Shown: positions 1-5,031, numbered from the stretch's first letter. The stretch is 5,031 nucleotides of DNA from Methanobacteriota archaeon (GCA_002723635.1 PBMM01000009.1:40609-45639); one strand, 5' to 3'. Program-made: numbers and translations. Notes: generated from the letters alone by a model not told the origin.

Positions 1-1752
1 ATCGAGGACGTCAAGGTCGTCGTCATCGGTGCTGGCGCCAGCGCCATTGCATGCGCCAACCACTACGTGGCCTGCGGCGTTCGACGCGAGCACATCACGA
101 TGTGCGACAGCAAGGGCATCGTAACGAGGTCGCGTTTGGACGCGGGGGAAATCAACGCCTACAAGGCCCCCTTTGCCCAAGATAGGCCAGCCGGCGACCT
201 CAGCGATGCGCTGGTTGGGGCTGACGTCATGCTCGGCTTGTCCCGTGGAGGATTGGTCACCGGTGACATGGTGGCGAAAATGGCTGAACGCCCAATCGTG
301 TTCGCGTTGGCCAACCCCACGCCTGAAATCTCGCCCGACGAGGTCAAGGCGGTCCGCGAAGACGCCATCATCGCAACCGGGCGGTCCGATTACCCAAACC
401 AGGTCAACAACGTGCTTGGGTTCCCCTACATCTTCCGAGGTGCGCTCGACGTTCGAGCACGCGACATCACGCAGGGGATGAAAATGGCCGCTACCCGCGC
501 CTTGGCTGAACTCGCCAGAGAGCCCGTGCCGGACTATATCTCAGAAGCCTACGATGGACTTGAGATGCACTTTGGTCCTGAGTACATCATTCCCAAGCCT
601 TTCGACCGCCGGGTGCTCATTTGGGAAGCCAGCGCGGTCGCTGAAGCGGCCGTGGAAGAAGGCGTTGCGGGCCTGTCGCCCGATGATTTCGATGCATTGC
701 AGTACCGAGAGGAACTGGAAGGACGCCTCGGCCAAAGCTACGCGCTGATGCGCAGCGTGATCAATCAGGTTCGTGGCCGAGGGAAGCGGATTGTGTTCCC
801 CGAAGGAGACCAAGAGCGCGTGCTGCGTGCCGCGGCTCAATTGTCTGATCAACAGATTTGTCACCCCATCCTCTTGGGCCCGCCCGACCGTATTCGCCGC
901 CGCATCGAACACCTTGGTCTAGAGTTTGAGCACACCATCGTCAATCCGAGAAAGGACGAGCGACGAAAAGGCGTCTACGCGCCAGAGTTGGCCAAGCAAC
1001 GGGCGAGGAAAGGCGTCACGCTTGCGGACGCAGAACGGCTCCTGAAGAGCCGCCCATACTTCGGTTCGAGCATGCTGAAGGCCGGCGATGCCGACGGCAT
1101 GGTAGGTGGCGTGGGGCGAACCTACGCCGACGTATTGAAGCCCGCAATTCAGAGCCTCGGAACGCATCCAGAGGGCCACTGTATCGTCGGATGTTACGTG
1201 GTGTCCGTGGCAGGCCGCCTCATCATTCTCGCCGATGCGACCGTCAACATCTACCCCGACCAACGCACGTTGGCTGAAATTGCCGTCCAGACCTCGAAGG
1301 TGGCTCGACGCTTCGGCCTTGAGCCCCGTGTGGCCATGCTTTCTTTCTCCAACTTCGGTAGCAACAGGGAACAGCGCAGCACGCGCCTCGAAGAAGCGGT
1401 GGCGACGGCACGAGAGTTGGACCCGACCCTGCTTATCGACGGGCCCATGCAGGCGGACACCGCTCTGGACCCCAGGGTCCAAGCCGAGTATCCCTTCCTG
1501 AATTTCGAAGGGCCTGCCAACGTCTTGGTCTGCCCCAACCTTGCCGCTGCGAACATCGCATACAAGCTCCTCGAGAAATTGGCGGACGCGGAAATGATTG
1601 GCCCCATCCTCGAAGGCACCACTTTCCCGGTGCAGATCGTCGCACGGAACGACGAGGTGCGGGACATCGTGAACATGGCCACACTGTGCGTGGCCGAGGC
1701 GTGCCGCGGAGACTCCTACTGGGAAACCTTGCGCTCCTCGTCTTCTTCGTAA
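1..1752 (+). CDS. maeB: NADP-dependent malic enzyme with C-terminal phosphotransacetylase-like domain (5' truncated)
   Basis: This enzyme oxidatively decarboxylates malate to pyruvate and CO2 with NAD(P)+, feeding pyruvate and reducing power in the cytosol. The frame is open from base 1, so the start lies outside the window. About 583 residues are visible; E. coli MaeB has about 759, so roughly 180 N-terminal residues are missing. Visible residues 10-15 read GAGASA, the Rossmann dinucleotide-binding loop, where relatives usually have GAGAAG. ANPTPEI follows near residue 105 and GRSDYPNQVNNVLGFPYIF near 125, both hallmark malic-enzyme blocks. From about residue 250 to the end it matches the phosphotransacetylase-like domain, with RIVFPEGDQERVLRAA, the DATVNIYPDQRTLAEIA region, LSFSNFGS and GPANVLVCPNLAAANIAYKL. 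In MaeB-type proteins this domain is regulatory and binds acetyl-CoA rather than acting as an active phosphotransacetylase (family knowledge). The protein ends in a run of five serines. Its last 37 bases overlap the convergent minus-strand gene. The family call is very secure. Confidence 0.97.
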   Translation: MEDVKVVVIGAGASAIACANHYVACGVRREHITMCDSKGIVTRSRLDAGEINAYKAPFAQDRPAGDLSDALVGADVMLGLSRGGLVTGDMVAKMAERPIVFALANPTPEISPDEVKAVREDAIIATGRSDYPNQVNNVLGFPYIFRGALDVRARDITQGMKMAATRALAELAREPVPDYISEAYDGLEMHFGPEYIIPKPFDRRVLIWEASAVAEAAVEEGVAGLSPDDFDALQYREELEGRLGQSYALMRSVINQVRGRGKRIVFPEGDQERVLRAAAQLSDQQICHPILLGPPDRIRRRIEHLGLEFEHTIVNPRKDERRKGVYAPELAKQRARKGVTLADAERLLKSRPYFGSSMLKAGDADGMVGGVGRTYADVLKPAIQSLGTHPEGHCIVGCYVVSVAGRLIILADATVNIYPDQRTLAEIAVQTSKVARRFGLEPRVAMLSFSNFGSNREQRSTRLEEAVATARELDPTLLIDGPMQADTALDPRVQAEYPFLNFEGPANVLVCPNLAAANIAYKLLEKLADAEMIGPILEGTTFPVQIVARNDEVRDIVNMATLCVAEACRGDSYWETLRSSSSS

Positions 1753-2555
1753 ACGGCACCGTCTTCCCACGTCACCGTTGGACGCCTCGGGCGCCAGATG
1801 GCGCCAGTGACAAATCCGGCCACAAGTCCGCCAAACAGCAGGTTGGCCCATCCTTCCAAGGCGTAACCGCCGAATCCCCGCAACACCGGGATGAGAAAGG
1901 ACGGGACAACGCCGATGAGCAACGTGCACATGACCTCAACACGGAGGTTGGCTGAGCGATCGGCTTGCTGCGGTACAGTCCGTGGCGGGCCCTCGCGTAC
2001 TGGGCTAAGCACCAAGCGCAGCACTGTGCCCGGAAGGCGGCGGTCCATGGGGACGGAGGACGTGGCCGTGGCCGTGGTTTTGTGAGGGTGGACTTCGATG
2101 CAGGCCAGTTGGTCCATCAGCGGCCCGTGGGCGGAGCGCTCACGGGGCCGACCGTCCATCGGTGCGCCTCGATGGTTGGAGAATGGGGCGTCTGCCAGGA
2201 TCTCGAGAACCCCCGGCAGTGGATTCAACGCACCTGCTTCGCGGGCTCGCTTCCACTCTGCCAAACTTGGAGGTCGGACCTCCAGATGGTCAGGCACATG
2301 GGCTCGTAGCGCGGCGCAGGTCTGTTGCAAGAGTTCAGCATCAACGCCTTCATGCGGCGCCTGGGTGGCTGGGCCGTCCTGATTGGAAAGTTGAGTGACG
2401 TCGGCTGCGCTGAGGGGCGTTTTGAGCACGAAGAATTCTGGAACACGGACTTCGTGACGCGGCCGTTGGCTGGCGTGAATCCATCCACCCCTGTCGTCGC
2501 CGACGTAGGTCGTGCCCGGGTCCACCTTGACGAAGGTCAAGGGGCCGACCTGCAC
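1716..2555 (-). CDS. Divergent FGE-sulfatase (SUMF1/C-type-lectin-fold) domain protein with two C-terminal membrane segments
   Basis: I recognise a degenerate formylglycine-generating-enzyme fold. Numbering from a GTG start at 2555 gives 279 residues. The N-terminal strands are GPLTFVKVDPGTTYVGDD (4-21), PRHEV (32-36) and FFVLKTPLS (41-49), matching the family pattern of PGGxFxMG, PxHxV and a pVT turn. RPPSLAEWKRA (94-104) corresponds to the family RLPTEAEWEYA block, GVLEILAD (115-122) to GNVWEWxxD, and GTVLRLVLSP (176-185) to the closing GFRLV strand. The domain is short, about 180 residues. The catalytic cysteine pair of true FGE is missing: the only cysteines are at about 80, 152 and 210, the last inside a membrane helix. 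A sulfatase-maturing oxidase role is therefore unlikely, and a binding or scaffold role is inference. Hydrophobic segments at about 208-225 and 236-254 are followed by an acidic tail (YEEDEER), suggesting membrane anchoring. The frame stays open upstream to 2747 inside the GST gene. I chose 2555 because it lies 4 bases after the GST stop and just before the fold begins; the start is uncertain. Confidence 0.78.
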   Translation of the reverse strand: MQVGPLTFVKVDPGTTYVGDDRGGWIHASQRPRHEVRVPEFFVLKTPLSAADVTQLSNQDGPATQAPHEGVDAELLQQTCAALRAHVPDHLEVRPPSLAEWKRAREAGALNPLPGVLEILADAPFSNHRGAPMDGRPRERSAHGPLMDQLACIEVHPHKTTATATSSVPMDRRLPGTVLRLVLSPVREGPPRTVPQQADRSANLRVEVMCTLLIGVVPSFLIPVLRGFGGYALEGWANLLFGGLVAGFVTGAIWRPRRPTVTWEDGAVYEEDEERKVSQ

Positions 2556-2559
2556 CTCA

Positions 2560-3297
2560 TCACGCCCCGTGGAGCGTGGCTGCCACCGCGTCGTACCACG
2601 CCATTCCGGCGGTGTGGTCACGGAGTTGGTCAAATTGCGGATAATCAGCGCAAGAGCGCATGTAGCCGTAGGCTGCGAGATCGACAAGATCAGGAGCCTC
2701 GCCGCCGAAGAAAGGTTGGCCGTCGAACGCGTCGGTAAATTCCCCAAGCAGGTCGTGCCAGCGTTGTTTTGGCGTTCTCCCGTCAGCCTTGACGCGCTTT
2801 TTGGCGATGATGCCCCACATCACAGGAAATCCTGCCCAAGCATAGAGGCGCTTGGAAAACCAGTTGAATTTCTCGACTTTGGAAATGCGTCGTGTGGTGG
2901 AGAGCGCTGAACCCAGGCTGCCGTACAGCAAAGGTACCGTGGCCTTGGACAAATGGGTGTCCACCCACGTCATCCATTCGTTTTGCCTCGCGTCCTCGGC
3001 GTTGTACAATCCGCCGTTGTTGTACGTGGCATCGATGTGTTTCATGATCGGCGTGGAGTCGACCACCACGGTTCCATCGCCTTCCTTCCAAACAGGCACT
3101 TTGCCCCAGTCATCGGCAAAGGCGATTTCCTTCTTCACGCGGAATGGGTTGACCTGTACCAAGGTCACGGGCATGTCCAGGTGACGAATGAGTGCTCGCA
3201 CCTTCCAGCAGAAGGGGCAGGTGTGGTAGATGTGGAGCGAGGCCCCCATGGACCCCGCTGCTGGCGCCGTGCTATCAAGCCTGTTCATTGACTTCAT
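2560..3297 (-). CDS. mPGES-2-like glutathione S-transferase family protein with CPFC motif
   Basis: This is a 245-residue GST-fold protein with a glutaredoxin-like N-terminal thioredoxin domain. It shows CPFC (27-30) followed by WKVRAL, VNPFRVKKEIAF (49-60), the cis-proline segment GKVPVW (65-70) and DSTPI (80-84). These recall animal microsomal prostaglandin E synthase 2, which has CPFCxKVRA, EVNPxxxxEI, KVP and DSS at matching spacing (from memory of the human protein). The helical C-terminal domain ends with PFFGGEAPDLVDLAAYGYMR (195-214), matching the PFxGGxxPxLADLAxYGxLR block of that family, then WYDAVAATL. Likely role: glutathione- or thiol-dependent redox or transferase chemistry; the substrate is unknown, and nothing here implies prostaglandin synthesis. 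Met1 is preceded by GGTG eight bases upstream, compatible with the 3' end of 16S rRNA. Met4 and Met17 are alternatives, and the fold itself only begins near residue 20. Met1 overlaps the upstream small gene by 23 bases, and the stop is 4 bases before the proposed start of the FGE-like gene, suggesting one operon. Confidence 0.9.
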   Translation of the reverse strand: MKSMNRLDSTAPAAGSMGASLHIYHTCPFCWKVRALIRHLDMPVTLVQVNPFRVKKEIAFADDWGKVPVWKEGDGTVVVDSTPIMKHIDATYNNGGLYNAEDARQNEWMTWVDTHLSKATVPLLYGSLGSALSTTRRISKVEKFNWFSKRLYAWAGFPVMWGIIAKKRVKADGRTPKQRWHDLLGEFTDAFDGQPFFGGEAPDLVDLAAYGYMRSCADYPQFDQLRDHTAGMAWYDAVAATLHGA

Positions 3298-3610
3298 CAG
3301 GATTCCACCCGGGCTGCCAGAACGCCAAATCGTCGAGCCACATCAACCACGCTTCATCGCCCCCGTTGAGCAAACGGTAAGCTCGCCGTTCTAGCCCGAG
3401 GTGCCCTGCATCATCTAGCGTCCCGTCGGTGTTGGCTTCGCGCCATTCCACTTGGAGTTCCCTTACCCGCATTCGGCCGGCTTGCGGCTGGTCGAAGTGG
3501 CGCTCACAGACCTCACGCAATGCGGCCAGCCAAGCACGCGTGTCTCGACGAAGCGGAGGATTTCGATCCTCGTGGCGGGACCGTCGTCTCCACGGCAAAC
3601 GCCAGCCCAT
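3275..3610 (-). CDS. Small tryptophan-rich hypothetical protein, possibly frameshifted at its 5' end
   Basis: I do not recognise this 111-residue protein. It has eight tryptophans, many in the C-terminal block DEAWLMWLDDLAFWQPGW, and looks mostly helical, with no signal peptide or membrane segment. It is first in the minus-strand cluster and overlaps the GST start by 23 bases, which supports translation of its 3' part. The first 24 residues are arginine/proline-rich (about eight arginines, including AGA and CGA codons) and look like an out-of-frame reading. An overlapping minus-strand frame from an ATG at 3660 reads more naturally there (MGSSLDNLKAG, then ATRIEILRFVETR) up to about 3538. Joining it to AWLAALREVCERHF in the annotated frame needs a one-base shift near 3535-3545 and would give a protein of about 129 residues. 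That points either to a sequencing error or frameshift, or to a truly short gene. The C-terminal two-thirds are more credible than the N-terminus. Confidence 0.55.
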   Translation of the reverse strand: MGWRLPWRRRSRHEDRNPPLRRDTRAWLAALREVCERHFDQPQAGRMRVRELQVEWREANTDGTLDDAGHLGLERRAYRLLNGGDEAWLMWLDDLAFWQPGWNPDEVNEQA

Positions 3611-3638
3611 GGTACTGGTTCGGACCGACCTGCTTTGA

Positions 3639-3663
3639 GGTTGTCCAGCGAAGAACCCATGCA
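3639..3663. repeat. Imperfect direct repeat, copy 1 (upstream of rlmH)
   Basis: This copy begins GGTTGTCCAGCGAAGA and ends in CATGCA. It matches copy 2 at 3923-3944 with one substitution and a three-base insertion (ACC). It lies before the rlmH start, opposite the 5' region of the divergent small gene. Confidence 0.45.
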
Positions 3664-3689
3664 GCAGCGGCTCATGAGCGGTGCATGGG
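3656..3689. repeat. 8-bp perfect inverted repeat with 18-base loop spanning the rlmH start codon
   Basis: CCCATGCA at 3656-3663 is the exact reverse complement of TGCATGGG at 3682-3689. The right arm contains the rlmH ATG (3685-3687). The left arm contains a minus-strand ATG (3660-3658) that may be the true start of the divergent small gene. The loop holds a further 10-base palindrome, GCTCATGAGC (3670-3679). It could be a divergent operator or an RNA hairpin hiding the start codon. Confidence 0.4.
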
Positions 3690-3737
3690 GCGCATCACCG
3701 TCCACCTCCACGGCCGCCCAAAGGAGCGGTGCATGGG
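3676..3737 (+). repeat. Two exact copies of a 14-base direct repeat at the rlmH 5' end
   Basis: GAGCGGTGCATGGG occurs at 3676-3689 and 3724-3737, exactly 48 bases (16 codons) apart and in the same frame, so both read ERCMG. Each holds an ATG in identical context. The first is the rlmH start; the second would remove the conserved first strand. A third copy of the core GTGCATGGG lies at 3914-3922. Confidence 0.6.
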
Positions 3738-4134
3738 TGCGGCCATCGACCTGTACGCCACCCGGCTGCGCCAGCGCGGCGTTCGCGTCCAAATCCACCC
3801 TGCCAAGACCTCGGTCGAGACGTATCTTGCCTCGCTCCCAGAGGACGCTGAGCGCATTCTGCTCGACGAGGTTGGCGATGCTCCCGACAGCCTTGCCTTT
3901 GCCGATATGGTACGTGCATGGGGGTTGTCCAGTGAAGACATGCACCTGATGGTCGGTCCTCCTGACGGCTGGGGGAAGGCGGGAACAGGTGTACCAAGGC
4001 TGTCGCTTTCATCGCTGACCATGCCGCATGAACTCGCCAGCGTGGTGTTGCTTGAGCAACTCTACCGAGCGACCGAGATTCACCGTGGGGGAGCCTATCA
4101 TCGTGGGCGCGTCGAGGACGAAGAACGGACTTGA
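3685..4134 (+). CDS. rlmH: Ribosomal RNA large subunit methyltransferase H (SPOUT family)
   Basis: RlmH N3-methylates the pseudouridine in helix 69 of 23S rRNA (position 1915 in E. coli) using S-adenosylmethionine. It acts as a homodimer with a knotted SPOUT fold. From ATG 3685 the protein has 149 residues, close to the E. coli length of 155. It begins with a strand, MGRITVHLHG, where relatives have MKLxLVAVG. It continues with a helix ending in YATRLRQR (family EYxKR), LLDEVGD (59-65, family LDxxGK) and MVGPPDG (89-95, cofactor-loop equivalent of IGGPEG). The strongest match is the C-terminal knot LSLSSLTMPHELASVVLLEQ (106-125), then LYRA and AYHRG, where the terminal Tyr-His of the family is preserved. 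The glycine pair of the cofactor loop is Gly-Pro here. An acidic tail, RVEDEERT, extends past the usual end. The frame is open upstream to 3520, but the conserved first strand fixes the start at 3685. No ribosome binding site is evident. Confidence 0.93.
   Translation: MGRITVHLHGRPKERCMGAAIDLYATRLRQRGVRVQIHPAKTSVETYLASLPEDAERILLDEVGDAPDSLAFADMVRAWGLSSEDMHLMVGPPDGWGKAGTGVPRLSLSSLTMPHELASVVLLEQLYRATEIHRGGAYHRGRVEDEERT
3923..3944. repeat. Imperfect direct repeat, copy 2 (inside rlmH)
   Basis: GGTTGTCCAGTGAAGA followed by CATGCA, within rlmH codons for GLSSEDMH. It is bracketed by its own inverted repeat, GTGCATG (3914-3920) and CATGCAC (3939-3945), also with an 18-base loop, as at the start of rlmH. 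Confidence 0.45.
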
Positions 4135-4159
4135 AAGCCGACGCCCTACACGCCCCACC

Positions 4160-4924
4160 GTGGGCCCCTTCTCCGACGACGCGACCTTGGTTTGGGTCCT
4201 CTTGGGCTTGCTGAGCCTGATTGGACTCCTGTTGGTCCGTTTATCTCGCCAGCAACCGTTTCCAGAACCGTCGTTTCGTTACGGTGCAACCTTGCTTGTG
4301 ATCGCCGCGTTGCTCGCCATGGGGACCGCCGCTCCCCGACCTTTGGGCGTGGATGGTTTGCTGGCGCTGCTAAGCGTGCTCGGTGCTTTTGGTGTTCTTG
4401 CCGGCCTCACCCACATTGTTCGTACCCGCAGAGACGTGATCGTGGCGCCTCTGTCCGGCTTCTTGTTGTGCGTCGGCATTGGGGGCCTCATGGCTCGCAC
4501 GTGGTCCTCATTGAGCACCGCTGAGCAATGGGTGGATTTCTTGGCCCTGGTTCTGCTTGGGATTGGCCAAACCTACCTTGTGTTCAGGGGCCTGTTGATC
4601 GGTAAATTGCCGCTCGCATGGAGTCAGGCGGGCATGGTAGCGCTCCAACGCGGGGCCCTTTCCGGGGAGCGTGGGGCCATCGCATGCTTCGAACGTGGAT
4701 GGGCCACGGATGAGCCGCATCTGAATCCGATGGCCTACCTCGCGCTTCAGCGCATTCATGCAGCGCTCGATCAACCTCAGCAAGCCGGAGAGTGGGAAGC
4801 GTCCTTGGTGTCCTCTGGCGGTGAAGGTGCCGTTGCCCCGGCATGGATTGAAGCCGTTGAAAGCGCCATCCTTCACGTGGTGCCGGATGCACGCCAGCGG
4901 TGGCCAAACCGCGAAGAAGCATGA
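4160..4924 (+). CDS. Five-helix membrane protein with TPR-like helical C-terminal domain, function unknown
   Basis: I do not recognise the family. Numbering from GTG 4160 (254 residues), hydrophobic segments lie at about 9-26, 41-57, 65-87, 93-111 and 126-148, giving five predicted membrane helices with short loops. A positively charged RTRRD sits between helices 3 and 4. The remaining 100 or so residues are soluble and helical. The segment from RGALSGERGAIACFERGW to HAALDQPQQAGEWEASL (about 164-217) looks like one or two TPR-type hairpins: small residues, ACFERGW, then NPMAYLALQRI, then a turn and A-x-x-W. A role as a membrane-bound adaptor or assembly factor is inference only. The frame is open back to 4028, but that part overlaps rlmH and reads like a shadow frame. 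GTGs at 4085 and 4103 are alternative starts; 4160 is preferred because it lies after the rlmH stop and 8 residues before helix 1. It is probably co-transcribed with rlmH. Confidence 0.72.
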   Translation: MGPFSDDATLVWVLLGLLSLIGLLLVRLSRQQPFPEPSFRYGATLLVIAALLAMGTAAPRPLGVDGLLALLSVLGAFGVLAGLTHIVRTRRDVIVAPLSGFLLCVGIGGLMARTWSSLSTAEQWVDFLALVLLGIGQTYLVFRGLLIGKLPLAWSQAGMVALQRGALSGERGAIACFERGWATDEPHLNPMAYLALQRIHAALDQPQQAGEWEASLVSSGGEGAVAPAWIEAVESAILHVVPDARQRWPNREEA

Positions 4925-4935
4925 GCAACAAATAC

Positions 4936-4951
4936 AGTGACTTATATCACA
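4936..4951. promoter_or_regulatory. Palindrome AGTGA-N6-TCACA overlapping the TATA element
   Basis: The sequence AGTGA CTTATA TCACA has perfect GTGA/TCAC arms around a 6-base spacer and matches 9 of the 10 fixed bases of the CRP/FNR-superfamily CRP consensus TGTGA-N6-TCACA. It encloses the TATA-like element. A protein bound here would compete with TBP (archaeal reading) or act as a repressor close to the start codon (bacterial reading). With only four perfect bases per arm, chance remains possible. Confidence 0.35.
4941..4948 (+). promoter_or_regulatory. TATA-box-like promoter element for the gene starting at 4970
   Basis: CTTATATC, with TTATAT at 4942-4947, is centred about 25-26 bases before the ATG at 4970. 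In archaea the TATA box lies about 26 bases before the transcription start, so this fits a leaderless mRNA starting at the A of the ATG. It lies in a 45-base AT-rich gap unlike the rest of the window. No comparable TATA-like element was seen upstream of the other genes. Confidence 0.5.
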
Positions 4952-4969
4952 GCACGTCGATTACTAATC

Positions 4970-5031
4970 ATGGCAAAGGAGCGTCTCACCGGCCGATGGG
5001 TGTGGATGGCCCTTGTGGCTTGGTTCTGTGC
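4970..5031 (+). CDS. Start of a gene encoding a protein with a hydrophobic N-terminus (3' truncated)
   Basis: Only about 20 codons are visible before the window ends: MAKERLTGRWVWMALVAWFC. A short basic head followed by a hydrophobic run is typical of a signal peptide or first membrane helix. The ATG sits about 25-26 bases after a TATA-like element in the only AT-rich gap of the window, which favours this start. A competing frame starts at ATG 4921, overlapping the TGA of the previous gene as ATGA. It is also open to the edge but reads as polar, AT-rich sequence running through the promoter-like region, so I consider it less likely. Function cannot be stated. Confidence 0.55.
   Translation, partial: MAKERLTGRWVWMALVAWFC

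Noticed and set aside
1466..1481. Inverted repeat TGGACCC-CA-GGGTCCA
   Set aside because: It lies in the middle of conserved maeB codons (LDPRVQ) with no transcript end or neighbouring start, so it is most likely coincidental.
919..1929. A 336-residue open frame antisense to the phosphotransacetylase-like part of maeB
   Set aside because: It lies fully opposite strongly conserved maeB codons and then the FGE-like gene, with no recognisable motifs. Long antisense frames are expected in GC-rich coding DNA.
2325..2738. A 137-residue plus-strand frame antisense to the GST and FGE-like genes
   Set aside because: The minus-strand genes here have clear family motifs. The plus-strand product is arginine/proline-rich with no motif.
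3520..3684. N-terminal extension of rlmH to the upstream ATG
   Set aside because: RlmH proteins begin at the first conserved strand, which aligns with ATG 3685. The 55 extra residues have no family counterpart.
3463..3945. A 160-residue minus-strand frame opposite rlmH
   Set aside because: Most of it is antisense to conserved rlmH codons. Only the part from 3660 to about 3538 is of interest, as a possible frameshifted 5' end of the small orphan.
4028..4159. Longer N-terminus for the five-helix membrane protein
   Set aside because: It would overlap the most conserved part of rlmH, and its residues look like a shadow reading. Later GTG starts are more plausible.

Overview
The window is GC-rich, densely coding DNA with five substantial genes, one further partial gene at the right edge, and almost no intergenic space. 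The organism is uncertain. The one clear promoter-like stretch (4925-4969) is AT-rich and has a TATA-box-like TTATAT centred about 25-26 bases before an ATG. That is the geometry of a leaderless archaeal transcript. No gene start has a strong bacterial ribosome binding site. I therefore lean towards a GC-rich archaeon, and a marine Poseidoniales (Marine Group II)-like euryarchaeote is my best guess. None of the protein families is exclusively archaeal, so a bacterium cannot be excluded.

Layout. (1) Bases 1-1752, plus strand: the 3' part of maeB, a malic enzyme fused to a phosphotransacetylase-like domain. (2) Bases 1716-3610, minus strand: three closely packed, probably co-transcribed genes. 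In transcription order these are a small tryptophan-rich orphan, a glutathione-transferase-fold protein resembling microsomal prostaglandin E synthase 2 with a CPFC redox motif, and a divergent formylglycine-generating-enzyme (FGE/SUMF1) fold protein with two C-terminal membrane segments. The last of these converges on maeB, and the two coding regions overlap tail-to-tail by 37 bases. (3) Bases 3685-4924, plus strand: rlmH (23S rRNA pseudouridine methyltransferase), then a five-helix membrane protein with a helical, TPR-like C-terminal domain. (4) From 4970: the start of another plus-strand gene with a hydrophobic N-terminus, cut by the window edge.

Functional picture: central carbon metabolism (maeB) and ribosome modification (rlmH) flank an accessory three-gene cluster. 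Inside that cluster, a thiol-redox/GST protein next to a membrane-anchored FGE-fold protein without the catalytic cysteine pair is the most distinctive pairing. The rlmH start region also carries unexpected DNA structure: an 8-bp inverted repeat whose right arm contains the rlmH start codon, three exact copies of a 9-mer, and an imperfect direct repeat of about 22-25 bases. I saw no CRISPR array, transposase, tRNA or rRNA. Apart from the 5' truncation of maeB, gene integrity looks normal, with one possible frameshift in the small orphan.
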